64,000 bases of DNA, taken from positions 158,921,973-158,985,972 of the forward strand of contig NC_133389.1 of the NCBI RefSeq assembly GCF_047511655.1, in the 5' to 3' direction. This DNA is from Castor canadensis. Taxonomy: Eukaryota > Chordata > Mammalia > Rodentia > Castoridae. A program made the translations under genes and the position numbers. The notes beneath the pieces are model-generated. The model had not been told where the DNA came from. It saw only the letters and a program-made list of their open reading frames with translations, and ran no database searches. Below are positions 1 to 13,800 of the stretch, piece after piece; position 1 is the first letter of the stretch; every line of letters begins with the position of its first letter.

Positions 1-710
1 AGTACTCACTGTTTCTCCAGAGAAGTAAGAGTCTGAGATAACAATACCGTTACATCCTTCCATCTCAATTCAAAATTTTGGCTGACTTCCCTGAATGCCT
101 GGATGTACTGATCTGGGTTTTCAGTATAACTTCCTAAATCTTTTTTTTTATTTCTTTAAACTCACTTAATCTAAAAGGAACATGAGCTCTGTCTCCTCTG
201 GGAATTAACTGGAGGGGGCAGAGTCCTGTGGGATGATGTTGGGGTGTGAGGCAGCTGGGTAAGGGGCTATTGGCAGGAAGGGATTGGTGACAGAGGGGCC
301 AGTGGGGGGGTCCCTGCTTGGCAGGAAGAGTTAGAGGCCTCGGCTTCTGGCAGCAGCATGAGGCCTGACCAGTTCACTAGTGAATCTAGATTTCCTTGGT
401 AAGGGGGTAGAGAAGGAGCTGTGGGGGCAGCAATCAATTTCCTCATTGTGGGATATATCCCCCGAGGTTCCCCTGAAGATTTGATTTCTCTCATGAGGGA
501 GGTCCTCTTTGACTTTGCTGAGGGCCCTTGGGCATCAGATAGTGTTTCAGGCTCTGGTTCCTCAAGGGAGTCTGGGAGCTTTTTGCAAAGGGTCACCATG
601 GTCTGAGTATCTAGCCTGCATTTGTTTAGCCATTTGGGGTGGTGTCTTAGGAAAAAGAAAAGTTGAACATACAGAACTTCAGTCCCCTTCCCCTCCTTTC
701 TACAGAACAT
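1..710 (-). pseudogene. retroviral gag remnant (broken)
   Basis: The minus strand from 710 to 267 is open for 147 codons: charged at first (EEPEPE, KSKRTS), then Pro-rich (AAPTAPSLPPYQ), like the matrix/p12 part of a gammaretrovirus-like gag. After a stop, capsid-like words continue in another frame to position 1, and a stop follows the EKQ word at the edge. Not functional. Confidence 0.6.
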
Positions 711-1120
711 ATCTAATTGAAGAATGGTATTATAATTAATGCTCCCCTCCTCAGGCCATTTTTCCTGGTACCCTAGATGATATTGAGGCCAGGCCTGGTT
801 GCAGTAAAATTTGAGTTGCTTCCATAGAAGACTTTCTGGATCAAGATCTTTTCAATGTTTTAGTAAAGCAGGCAAGGAGGGGACCCTTCCAGGATCCTGG
901 AAGCTTGATTCCCCATCAAAAAAGAGAAGCAAGGGAAAATTGATCACCTTAAGAGGAGTTTTCTCCTTTTACCCAGATGTCCCCAGGTGAGGAGATCCTC
1001 TACATGGGAGAGGGCATCACTCTCTCCCATGCTCTCCCACCACTGCCACCTGTGGCTAAGGTCATGGGGAAAACATTTAGGTAGATACAGCTGCATTCAC
1101 CCAGCTGGTATGACCCTGAT

Positions 1121-1144
1121 CTTTTTTTTTTTTTTTTTTTTTTT
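1121..1144. repeat. poly(T) run
   Basis: An uninterrupted run of about 24 T, inside the retroviral remnant. Confidence 0.8.
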
Positions 1145-2329
1145 GTCTGTTTGTCTTGTTTTGCCTGTTTGCCTTGTGACCCAAGTAACTGGTTCTCTTC
1201 TACCAGCTGAAGGCTTATAATTCAAAAAATAACTCTTATCAGTGAGGGGCTCTAAAGTCACCAAGGGCTTGCATGGCCAGAGGGAGGAACCGTGTGGAGG
1301 CATGGATGGGGACTTTTGATGAGGCAGACTTTTGTCCCACTATGTCCCCCATGAGACATATATACTCTATGAAAAGAGAGGGAGCATCTGAAGACATTGT
1401 TCTTTTGCTGGTGATAATGGACAAAAATGGAGACGACCATTGCAGTCTCTATCTCCTAAGGTAGCTCTCAGGTAAAGCACTCTTTTCTCCCCTGTGGGCA
1501 GACTACAGGAACCTGCTTAACCAGATCAATCAGATGCCTAACAAAAACAGTTAAGCCCAAGTTAGAGTACTCCTTTTTGGTGTACTCAATTGAAATGGGG
1601 CTGCAGAAGAGACATGGGAGCTCCTGAGGACATAGTCTAAGGATAGTAAAGAGAGGTAGTGATCTTTCACAGACTTAGCTGAAGAAGGAAGCCCACTGCT
1701 ACCTAGGACAAAGGGGGCAGCCACTCATCCTGATCTACTTGGGAAAGAAGAAGGAGGAGAAGCTGAGGGTTGGGGGAAAGAGACTTCCCAGGCTCAACAC
1801 ATGAGGGATTATTAGCCACCACTGCTCTCTGGGTTGATCCTGCCAGAGGCAGTGCTGGAGCACTGAAAGTGAGGGGTGACCTCCACCCTTGGCTCACGGG
1901 AACTACGAAGAAAGTGTAGAGATCTGATTGTCTTTTTGCCGTGGACATGGCTGGAGAGATTCTAATATTTAGCCACCTCTAGAGCCTCAAGGTGGGTGAG
2001 GAGTTGCATCTTCAGCCTTCAGGTCCAATCAGGGTGTTGCCCCAACAGAGCACCCTTGCAGCTTGAAGGGAAAATTTCCTTCTCACAGGCCATTTTTGGA
2101 CCCCCTCCTTAGTGGGTCAGATTTGAAAGGAAAAGGACTTAAGGAGGGAGGGAACTGAGAGTTGAGAGGAAAAAAAGCCTCGATGTACTGAGGTTTTAGC
2201 TCTGCCCACATAGCATTGGCAGTCTGGTATTAGCCCCTGATTGGCCCCTGATTTCTCAGGTTGCCTGCCTTAAGATGTAGTGGGCTCAGAGCTTTTTCCC
2301 TAGGTTCCTAAGGGAGAAACCCTCCTTAG

Positions 2330-2331
<2 letters not shown>

Positions 2332-2361
<30 letters not shown>
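2332..2361. repeat. (GA)n microsatellite
   Basis: About 15 AG units without interruption, inside the retroviral remnant. Confidence 0.9.
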
Positions 2362-2363
<2 letters not shown>

Positions 2364-2859
2364 TGAGAGTTCCACCATAGCTAAGCCATGCTGGGGGGCT
2401 CTCCTGGAGGATGGACTGCAGCAGCATGCTGGATGATCATGGACACTTTCTAGGCAGTCCTCTCCAGTTTGGCACAACCTGTACCAACTTCAAGTGATGA
2501 AGTGTCTCTTCATGGTCACCAAGGTTGAGGCGCTGGATGGTGAGGGTCCATCGTTCCACTTGAATAGAAATCAGAGGCAGACTTAAGCAGCAGAGGTCAG
2601 AAAAGTTTTATTAGCAGAGGAGGGGAGGGAAAGGAAAGGCCACATGGGGTCATGCTGCAGGATCCAGAAACCGGTAGTCCCCTGGGTCAAGTGGCAAATC
2701 AGGTTTTACAGCTTTTTTTATTGCCAGAGGGCAGAGATTTTGGCATGAACAGATATCTCTCTGGCATGAACAGATGTTTCTTGGGAAGGAGAAGTGGCAT
2801 TTCCCCCCTGGCTAATTGCCACCTTTTGGGAACACATGGACCTCCCACAGTCTGCCTTT

Positions 2860-3168
2860 CACTTGGATTTGAATTCAGGGCTTTGTATTTGCTAGGCAGG
2901 TGCTCTGCCACTTGAACCACACACCAGCCCTTTTTGCTTTAGTTATTTTTTTGAATAGGGTCTCGTGGTTATGACCAGATCAGCCTTGACTGCTGTCCTC
3001 CTATTTACACTCCTGCCTGGCTGGGATAACAGACATGTGCCACTATGCCCAGCTTAACTGCTGAGGTATGGTCCTGTGAACTTTATGCCTGCACTGGCCT
3101 CAAACTGTGATCCTCCCAATCTCCAACTGCTGAGTATCTAGGATTGTGTGAGCCACCATGTCCAGCTC
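2860..3168 (-). repeat. composite rodent SINE (ID-like + B1-like), reverse
   Basis: Minus-strand element. The complement of the tRNA-derived half is at 2860-2930 (ctaggcaggtgctctgccac). The B1-like half (tctcgtggttatgac, tgggataacagacatgtgcc, gagccaccatgtccagc) follows to 3168. It abuts the retroviral remnant. Confidence 0.7.
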
Positions 3169-3269
3169 TTCCTGCTTTAAAAAAATTTTTTTTTACTTTG
3201 TCTACTTGTCCAGGCTACTGCACCTCTATTTTATTTTTTGCATTTACTTTGAGTATTTCCCAGTGTTTT

Positions 3270-3425
3270 ATATTACCATCACACTGAATTCTCACATCCT
3301 CACAACTCTTAAAAATTAATATTATTCTTGTTTTAGGAGAGAAGAGACTGAGATCCAAAAAAGCTAAGTAATTTGCCTAAAGACATGAAGTTAATAAGTG
3401 ACAGATCCATATTTCAAATCCACAG
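3270..3425. repeat. MIR-type SINE fragment
   Basis: Diverged match to the MIR core (tcctcacaactctt, gagagaagagactgag, aagtaatttgcctaaagac). The rest of 3169-4701 is UNC80 intron with no recognised feature. Confidence 0.5.
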
Positions 3426-4701
3426 TTATATACCGTTTTTGTGTTGGATTGATGGAAGTGAAAGTAGAAAGTGAAAGGGCAGGAACCAATGGCATGCACA
3501 ATATAGCAGGAATATCATTAGAATCAGGGCATTTTTCAATCATTTGTTCATTTGTGTAGTTGAGAGAGGGATTGAGATGAACAATTGCTGTGAAAATGAG
3601 GTTGAGGAGGGAGATAAGTAAGAATCTGATATCTCTGTATGAAATGCCATGGCTTCCTAGAAACATCCTAAGGGCAGTAATGATGAACAGGATTCTTGAG
3701 GGCTTTAGCCAAATTGGGTTTCTATGTTGTTTTTAGGGAGTAGGAGTTCTCTGTGCAAATAGTAGTTCCATGTACTTAAGATATTTGTATTCTCCTAATC
3801 AGAATCAAAACTTCCTTACCATTCAAACTTGATACTCAGGTTGATGGGTCTTAAGAAATGATCCCAAAGACCCAGGTTCACTTGACTGCCCTGTGGCAGA
3901 CCCTGTGGGGAGAGCTGGGGTAGCAGAGGAAGCTCTCATCATGACACTCAACATCTTTACAATACTCTGGTGTGTCCTGACATATTGTCTGGGAAGTCTT
4001 CCTAGGGAAAAAGTATAGATTGAGAAGGGGCTGCCAGAATCTAGGAGGTATTGTAAAAGAAATCTCACCAGCTTTAGTAATAGACATGGTGTACACTATG
4101 AGAGAGAGAGGGGTGTATACCTGGGAGAATATACTTAATCACATTTGCTGGTGGACAGTAAGTGGAACAGTTTGGGCTGGGGTAGAGGAAGGAACAGAGA
4201 AGGGAAAGGTTTAATTTTTAACTGTATATTTCTGCATGGTTGGATTTTTTTAAGAACATGAATATTTACTCCATGCTTAAAAGAAGAAAATCCTTTTTAA
4301 AAGATCTATATTTTAGCTGAAAATGTGTGTGGTATGTTGGTTTTACCATAAAACTACTATGACAAAGCTATTGGACAAACATTAGTCACAAAACATGCTT
4401 ATAAAATATTTTTCTTTCAGTTCTATGGACTACTTTGCTCTTTGTTTTCAAAATAGGAGTTCAATGCACTTGTGAAAGATATTTGTGGTCTAATTACAAT
4501 CAAAACATTTTATCACACAAATTTTTGCCTTGATGTCAGGAACACTCTTGCTCAGGAGTGCATGTTAAGTTTCTGGAAACATGGATTTAAAAGTTTAGAA
4601 AACTCCCTGATGCATAAAAGAGCAGTGGCTGTGGGTAGGGTTCCTCGGAAGCACAAGCCCTCAGGCTCTCTTTTCTCTCTTTCTGGTGTAAAGCTCTGAA
4701 G

Positions 4702-4878
4702 GTGATTCTTGTCTGCTTTGAGAGGCAGCTGGGAAGCCAGTGGTACTGGCTGAGCCTGCAGGTGAAGGAGATGGCCCTGCGGAAGGTGGGCGGCCTGGCC
4801 CTGTGGGACTTCCTTGACTTCATCGTGCGCACCCGGATTCCCATCTTCGTGCTCTTGCGTCCTTTCATCCAGTGCAAG
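4702..4878 (+). CDS. UNC80: UNC80 exon (VILVCFERQLGSQWYW...)
   Basis: Exon of 59 whole codons, phase 0 at both ends, between an AAG acceptor and AAG|gtgtgg. It encodes a conserved, mostly helical segment with WYWLSLQVKEMALRK and a hydrophobic run near RIPIFVLLRPFIQCK. It is markedly GC-richer than the flanking intron. Confidence 0.95.
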
Positions 4879-7800
4879 GTGTGGTGTGCACTTCTGGAGC
4901 CACAAGTCCTATGAACTCATTGCTCTCCTTTAAGGCAGCATTATAGCAGGAGGGTTTCTAAGACATTCCATAGCTGGATCGTAGGGCCTGGTAATGCCAT
5001 GCTTGATGAGGAAACCTCCCAAACGTGTGTCTAGAGGATGATTTCACATTAGAAGTACCTTTGCAGTTACTAGAGTCTATAAGACAGTCCTCTCCCCACT
5101 CCTGCTTAATAAAAAGACCCATGGTCTGGTCTAGAGAATGTTCTATTGTTAGTGGCACAGCAGAGACTAATTTTAAATAAACATATGAAAAAAATGGAAA
5201 ACTGATGATATGTTTTTCCTCTAAGACCCTCAGTACTCATCCTGTTCCCTTAATGCTCTGATTTCTTGGGGGCAGTGATTCAAAGCCATGTATTTATTAA
5301 TCACTTCCTGTACAAAGTTCTGTTCTATGGATGTCACATGCATTGCTTTATTTACTCCTCTCAACTATGAAGTAGAGAACTAGCCCATTTTACAGATGGG
5401 AAAACTGAGGCTTTGAGAATGCCATGCCTTCCTTTCAGCTTCTGGCCCAACCTGCAGAGAACCATGAAGAACTCTCTGCGCGGCAACATATTGCTGACCA
5501 GCTGGAGAGGCGCTTCATACCTCGTCCTTTGTGTAAGAGCTCACTCATTGCTGAGTTCAACAGTGAACTAAAAATTCTAAAAGAAGCAGTACACAGTGGA
5601 TCAGGTGAGTATACATTGGGTAGTTTGAATTTGTTTGACAAATCCAAAACCTACAAAGAATCTCTGCCCAGGACACTGCTTTTTTGGGGACCATCTCTGA
5701 ACTAGTCATCTTTGTACACCATGCAACCATTGCCAATAACAAAATGGAAACCAAAGGGGTATCATAGGAGTTTAGTCTTATTCCTTTCCTAAATATTGTC
5801 TCAATCTTCATTTTAGTAAACATTTTTAAAATATTTAATTAAAAAACATTTAAATTCTTGTTTCCTTTTTTAAAAGGGATACTCATATTTATTGAGCATC
5901 TGTTGTATAGTAGATTATTTCTCAGATATTATTTCCTTTAATGCACTCAAATACCTTCAAGGTGTGTCATTGAAAATCCACTTAAAAAAGGAGGAAATCA
6001 AGACTCAATAGAGGTTAAGTAACATGCATAGGAAATGATAACAATAAGGTGATTTTAAACCTTATCTGTATGGCCTCTAACCTTTTAGACTGAAGAAGGA
6101 AAATAAATCACTATCAGCCATTAGAGGGCAGTCATTACCTATAAGTAAAATATATGTTGAGGCTTTCTTGTTTCTAAAGCTTTTACTGTTTGCAATATAT
6201 TAAAGACAAAAATTTTTACAAATACAATGTGAAATTTGCACATTACCATTCAAATATTCTGCTTGTTCTGATATAGAACTGGTAAAATAATCTGACATAG
6301 GATAGGGGTTTTAAATGTTGCAATTTCCAGAAAAGGAAAATAAGAACACAGTTTTGATTATGTATTCTGATTCTGATTACTGGGTCCATATTAGGTCTTA
6401 TCAGTTGATTTATTTATTACACCTATATGCTTATGTCAGGTAAGGTTTATGTCTCTGCAAAAACTGGCAATTTGGAAGCAGAAATGCAGGTCAAAATTGA
6501 TTTGCATCCTACCGAACCTTGGAAAATGAAATAGAAAGGTAACAAGAGAAAAAACAATGTCAAGCCTTTACATTGTTAGAGATGTCTGGCTCTCAGAAGG
6601 AAACTATGTAATTATAAGTTCATCAGTGGCCAATATTAATTCCCAACTCCATTAGCTACTTTTTCCTAAGGATCAAAGTTAGTGTGTCCAGGACATTCTA
6701 ACTAACTTTTTCTTAAAAATACAAGTAGTCTGAAAGAACCTGAAAACAAATATTTCTGTTTTGGTTTTTTTCCCAAGAGCCTCACCATTCCTTTGCTTTG
6801 GTCTCTCAACCTCCCCAGCCTACCAAGGGAAGACATCCATCAGCACTGTGGGCACCTCCACCTCTGCTTACCGCCTGAGCCTGGCCACCATGTCCCGCTC
6901 CAACACGGGCACAGGCACTGTCTGGGAGCAGGACAGTGAACCATCCCAGCAGGCTTCACAGGACACCCTGAGTCGGACTGATGAGGAGGATGAGGAAAGT
7001 AGGTCACCCTATAAAATCCGGGCAGGCCACACAGCTTGACCATGTCAGCAAGGCCTTGTGAGGGATTTCTGCCATTCCATCCATTTCCAGTTCTCATCCT
7101 CTCAGGCATTTTTACAAAAAGGATTCAATATGGAATTGTGACTAATTCTGCAATTCCTAATGCCTGCTCTTCTATAAATTGGTTGATATCCTTAGTTGTT
7201 TAGGAAGAAATCAGGAAAAAAGTAAATCTTCAGTGACCCCTAAATTCTTTTTTGAGTTTATGTAGTCAACCTTGTCCATGAACTCATTTAAATTATGGAT
7301 GAATAACTTATCCCTACTTCTGGGCATCTTGCTTAGAGGGTTGACCAGCACTGACATGATCCCACTGGGCTAGAAAAAGTGGCCAAAGCATATGTTCAGG
7401 ACGCAGAGAATACCAGTTGGCTATGCCAGCTAGAATGAAATCAGCAGGCTGTCTGGAGGGGAAACAACCCAATTTTGAGTTAAGACAATTACCAGATGAG
7501 ATCAGCTGAAGCATGTGCTAAAGATTTAGTATCGCAAAATGAAAGGATATCAGATATAGAAATACTTCATATGTATATCTTAAGCCAACACTCATATATC
7601 AATGTGGAGCATGAGAAGGTAGGCAATTTGTAGCTAAAATCTCTGTACTCGACATCACAGTCATCCCAATGTAGGCAAGATTGCTAATAAACAGTGTGGT
7701 TGTGATGTGGATATATATTGATTTATATGGGGAGAGATATGAAAGCCAGATCATTAAATGTTTTGAATTAAACTATTTTTTCAGCCATCAAACCTGTATT

Positions 7801-10800
7801 AAAACCTGTCAGACATAACAAAAGGAAGTATAAGAAAAATATATTCTCTGCCCTCTAAGATATTAGAGATAAACTCATACAGGAGTTGATGGACATTTGT
7901 AATATAAAACCCTTAACAAAAGGCTTAGTGGAAGACAGCTCACAACTAATCACCAAGCAAATGTTGGGGAGTAAGTGTTAAGTGATACGAGTTCAAATAA
8001 GGAAAAAAAAATTCAGTGAGATCTTGAAAAACCTTTTGTAAAAATAGCTCCATATATCCTATTATGTTTTTCATATTTTTACCTTCTCTGTGAATAAGAT
8101 TCAATTTCAAATCTGTCACTATATAACAAATTTAATTTTCTAGCACTTTTCATATTCATTTTTTGATTTGAAATAAGTTCAATCGCTGGGTTTTTTTAAA
8201 AAAAAATAAATGGTATCAGATGATTTTATATGGTAGCACACACTCACCAAAACCCAGTAGGTTTATTGAAGTATATTTAGTGTTCAACAATAAACAACAT
8301 AAAATGAGGTGACCTGGTCACAAATACTGTATTAAAATTAACTTTTATATGGATTTGAGTACATTAATTTCTGGTTCTATGGTGAAATAAAGGATATGTA
8401 TTTAAAGTTTAGGTTCAAATAAGTACTTATTTCTGAACTTTAAAGTTCTTCAAATATTTTCCTAAAATTGTAATAATCTGTCCCACAGCAGGCTAGAAAT
8501 TATTAAATGTCCTGATGTAGTTTTGAATGTCAGGGAAATGTTCTTGACTTGCTTAATAACAAGCATCCTACTCCTGTAATGCCTCAAAAATGTATATTCT
8601 AGCTTTCCTGAAATCTTCAGTCTTCAGGTGCCTGTCTACTTTCACAAATAATATACTTACAAAAATAGTCAAGGAGTTTACACTTATTTCATGAAGGCTG
8701 TTCAAGTGTGGGACCATGGGAGAGATTTAGGCATGTAGAATTATCATTGGTCTATTGGTGTCTTAGTCTTTTTGTGTTTTTTTTTTTAATCTATACAAAG
8801 GAACCAATGATAATTTAGCTTTAGAGACAGACCTGAGGTTGTGCTCAATCCAGGGATCAAAATACAGCTTAGCTGGGATTTTCCAATCATCACCACAGTT
8901 TTTATAACACTCGATTCCTCTGCCACTTTCAGATGATTCCATAAGCATGCCCAGTGTGGTAAGTGAACAGGAAGCTTACCTCCTGAGTGCCATTGGAAGG
9001 AGACGGTTCTCCAGTCACGTCTCCAGCATGTCTGCACCTCAGGCCGAGGTGGGCATGCTACCCAGCCAGAGGTAAAGAGCTATGATTGTCTTACACTCTG
9101 TACTTGGGGGCAAAGGAAGAAATTGTGACATATACTCCTGTTATTCTACAAAGGCTAAGAGAGAAGCAAGCAATGATTATATTTTTAGGTAGACTGTTCA
9201 GCAAAGGACTTTTCAACTAGATTCCTTCAGATAGTGATTTGCAATTTTGTAAGTTAGGCCAGTTGAAGGAACCCCAACTTCTGATCCAACCATTGTCTCT
9301 CTTTAAAACTTGCCCATAAATCACACATGATCTTCTTTCTGATGGTCAAATGACAATATTGTATTTCAGATTTATTATTAGTTAAGATAATAATGAGTAT
9401 TTGACAAGAATATAGGACCAAATTCATTTAATATTTTGATAAAATATAGGCTTCTGATAGGTCATTAGGTTGGAATGTTTAACTAAGCAGAAAAGGAACT
9501 ACACTACTATGTGTGACCTTGGGAAGGTGAGGTTAAAATAGCCTACAGTTTTCCTCTCTGAAATGAGGATGTTGGTTAAAATGATCTTTAACACAACTTT
9601 TCTTTCTATATCTCTAAGACTTCATAATTAAGCTCATTTAAACATTTTTTACGTGTTCACCACCATTTTTATAAATGTAAGTTTAAAACCTAGACATACA
9701 TATATACACAACAAAAGCATAATTTTGAAAATGATGACATGAGTAAAAACACTAATTTAAAAACCATGCTATTTTTACTTTTAAAGAGTAAATTCTTTCA
9801 AAGACTCAGCCTTACATTATTTTAGTTACTTTTTTGTTTATTTTTAATACTCATTAATTCATTGTGATACAGTTCACACATAGAAAATAATAAAAATTAA
9901 GGCACATTGTAATGCTCACATAACACCAGTTTATATGAAGGGGTCTTGGACCTAAATTCCTTCACAAATACAGAACTATACAGATGAAATGAACTTTGTG
10001 AAATAAAGAAAAAATCTGAAGAACATCAAAGGAAAGGAGGAAATGATAAAAGATGATTAATAAGTAAATTGCATATGTTTAAAGAAAGCAATTTTATATA
10101 AGTACCAATGAACTATTTCAAAAATTAAAAACATATAAAGTTTCTACCATTATTAGAGGTTGTTTTACTTAATACTTAGCAAGTTTCCTTTGAAAAGAAA
10201 GTTTTGTAAATAAAATGTGTAACCAAAATAAGAGCCAATCAATAACATGTTCATAAAAAGATATAAAATTACAAAAGCAAATAATAGCAGCATCTATCAA
10301 TTTATTTGCAATTAATAACAATGTGCAAGGTTGCATCAAGAATAAAACTAGCAAATTATTCAAAAGTTTTTTTAAATTATAGAATAGGAATTTCAATAGA
10401 GAATTTTGGTTATTTAACCAAAAATAACCCACACTATCAATTTCATTTTTACATATATACCACTGGATCAACCTGTTTCCAGGGAGAAAATTTGTCTGGT
10501 ACATAGATATACTAGAAATCCAGAAATGATAATATATCTAATCTGTTTGGGACTTGAGTCATATTTTAGAATATTAGTGCTTGTATGATTGTCTCTGTAC
10601 ATTAGATGAAATGAGCCACTTCCGGGACAGAGACTATTCTCACAAGTAGATGAGCCTCAATTCTTTGAGGATAGTAGATGGTTAATTCTACACAATTTAA
10701 AGAGTATTAATTGAATGCCTTGTGAGTGCTTAGCTCAAAGGTAGGCACAGCTGGGCACCAGTGGCTCATGCCTGTGATCCTAGCTACTCAGGAGGTGGAG

Positions 10801-13800
10801 ATCAGGAGGATCATGGTTCGAAGCCAGCCCAGGGAAATAGTTCACAAAACCCTATCTCCAAAAACCCTTCACAAAAATAGGACTGATGGAGTAGCTCAAG
10901 GTGAAAAGCCCTGAGTTCAAGCACCAGTACCACAAAAAAAAAAAAAGGTAGGCACAGAAGGAAAAGCAGTTTCTGTTCACAAATTTCAATTCAGGTACAT
11001 CCAAATAAATTGATAAACTATTTAATTATTCTCTCACCAATCTGACAGGTTTCTTCTTTTGGCATTTACAATTCAGTCACTAGAGGATGGAGAGTTAGGA
11101 GGTAAATGCAAGTTCCATGTGAATTCCCCAAGATATCTTCCTTCCATTTGTTTACTTGCATTTTCATTGCAAAAATAGTAAGAGAAGTTGAGATCTTTGT
11201 TTGCTTTGCTTAATGGTATCAGTTCCAAGAGTTGGTTGTGGCAATTCATGGTAAGTGGGTTCTGTGGGAGAATGTCAGGATGTACAAGAAACAAGCAGGT
11301 ATCCTGGTCAATGAAACACTAAGTACTTAAGACAGGTGAAAAAATAAACATCTAGCCAAATGGTTACCGAAGCAATGATAGTTTCATCTTCTACAGATTC
11401 ATTCTGCAGTGCATTTCAGAGCTCCTATGTCCATTTGGAGTTCATTTTAACTCTTGACCAATAAACAGACCAGTCCTCTGAGAGCTGTATCCATCCAAAA
11501 GTCCTTCCTTCCCCATTGCCTTGAGTCCTATGTCTTGACAAACCCAGCACAAGGTGAAATGGTTGACTGTCTCCTTTTCCTTCCTTGTTCTGTTAAATTT
11601 ATTTATTTTCAGTTCTTGGAAATAGAAAATTGCATGCCTTTTTTCTTTTTCCTTTTCTTTTCTTTCTTTCTTTCTTTTTTTTCCTTTTTGCATTTTCTTT
11701 CCCTAAATGCTTCATCTCCCTACCCCTCCTGCAGTGAACCTAATGTCCTCGATGACTCCCAGGGCCTGGCCGCTGAGGGCAGCCTCTCTAGGTACAGTGT
11801 CAATGCTACCTGTCTATTGGTGTCTGTGCTAGGAAACTAGCTGTTCCCTGTCTCCTCTGTCTCTCTGTCTTCTCTGTCTTCTCTCAACCCGTCTTGATAC
11901 CTATTTCCATTCCTTGCCCTTTGTTGTTCATGAACACACGAGCCTGGAAGTCAAAGGTGTAGCAAACCCTCCTTCATTTTTAGATTTATAGATCAATCAC
12001 AAATGGCCTAAAAACCTTACTTAAAAAGAAAAACTGTAGAATTCCCTATGGGGTTTGTCCCATGGGTGTCTAAATGCTTAACATTCCAGGGGCTACGGGT
12101 GTAGCTCAGTGGTAGAGCATGTGCTTAGCATGTGCTAGGCCCTGGGTTCAATCTCCTACACCCCCATCTGAAGTTTGATATGCCATATGTTAAATTCGTA
12201 CCATCTAATCATTCCTTCCCACACTGATAATCATTAAGAATTGCTTTTCAGAGGCCTTTTAATACAATTCATTAGCCCCTGTACTAAATCAAGTCAGGTC
12301 TTTTAACTAATAACATGATTGATAAGAAACAAGGATGCCATAAGAAGAATAACAATGTCACTATAATTTATATAATTCCTTCACTTTGATGCATGCTAAT
12401 TGGCAGTCTATAATAGCTGTTCAAACAACACATAAAAAGAACGTCTGTTCTAGTACAAAGATGATTCTAAAACTTGTCATGAAATATCAGACACAAACAT
12501 TTCTTGCTAAGTAAGAGAACTTTTATGACGCAAACAATATAATATCTTGACTACTGATTTAAAGCTTCAGAAAAGGGGACTGCACCTTTAACACTCAGAT
12601 AAACCACGTCAAACATTCCTAATCTTGTGCTGTTGATTTACACCTCTCAACTAATCCTCATTAGGGTAATGCTTCTTGTTCATTCTTAGAGTGTCTTTGT
12701 TCCATTTCAAAAGAAAACATTCCCTTCCAGGTTTGCATTATATAGTGAGTATGATATACCTGTGTTTATTGCTTTATCACAAAGATGAGGAAATGTTGAG
12801 AGGCCGGTCCTGTGAAAGGTTATTTTTGTTTTCTTTACATCTCATTCAGATTTCACATTTTCTTTTGCAATTGAAAATGGGAAATTTAGTCCATCATCAG
12901 GTCTTATCTTTATTTTTAATGGATCCATAACTCATGACATTCATTTGTGTTTGCTAGCCCTTGCTTTGACAGATCAGTCTCTTATTGGTGGTAAATGTGG
13001 AAGTGCTACAGAGTTCAAACTTAATTCTATTAGCAGGAGCTTTGGGGACAAGGATGAAGTTGAGAAACAACAATCATCAAGATTTCCCTTAATTATTTAC
13101 AGTATTTGAAGGGCTCTAAACCAAGTCTAGCAGGGTTACCATTGCTTTCAAAGAATGCATTTGTTTAATGTTTAAAATTGCATGTGTGACAGAACTTTGA
13201 TTAGAAGACAGTATCAGTGGTCTGCTGTGTATGTAGAAAGTAACAAATCAGACCTCTATTTAGCTGGCTTTGTGCTGGGCTTTTCTAATTATGCCAAATT
13301 TTATTTTTGTTGAATAAAACAAAAATGAAATTCTCCAGGGCTGGAGAGACAAGGTAGAAGCTTGAGTTATTTTTTATGAATTATCCAGTGGATTTGACCT
13401 ATTATGGCAGGCTCTGGGTTCAGATGACTGGGGCTGTCTACACCAATTCAGTATGCCCTGGGGCCAGTGTCAATGAGTGAGACATATTCAGAGTCAAATC
13501 TATAGATTTTTATCTATAGCTAAATTAGTCAATCATGTCAGGTTTCTGATGACTGTCTTAAACCAATGTTGCTTATACATTGTTCCTATAACCATTGTGT
13601 TCTAGTCCTGGGTGTCAGTCACCTAGACCCAGCTGTGGTCACTGAGCAATGGGAAGGTGAGGCAATTACTTTGGACTCTGAAATAACTTTATTACTGCAA
13701 GGGCACTCCACCAATCAGTGACACATCTACTTTTGCCATATGTTTCAAATTCTATCTCCTGTCACCAAGTTCTCTTTGGAGGAGAGGAAATTCTGGCATA

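Larger units (their letters stand above)
1..2700 (-). mobile_element. decayed class I endogenous retrovirus remnant
   Basis: Read on the minus strand, an LTR-like part comes first (AATAAAA at 2612-2606 followed by an R/U5-like CT-rich stretch), then about 1.7 kb of leader-like sequence. A gag-like region reaches the left edge of the window. Capsid-like words near the edge include DQYIQAF, WKDV and a SQTLT..EKQ pattern typical of gammaretrovirus-like gag. The reading is broken by a frameshift in a homopolymer near 141-149 and by stops. It lies antisense in a UNC80 intron. LTR limits, primer-binding site and family are not resolved. Confidence 0.65.

Noticed and set aside
421-739. Plus-strand open frames opposite the gag-like remnant
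   Set aside because: They are shadows of the minus-strand gag-like frame, with no independent support.
12095-12166. Functional tRNA-Ala gene
   Set aside because: Mismatches in acceptor pairs 1-72 and 2-71 and in the T stem make a working tRNA unlikely, though Pol III boxes remain.
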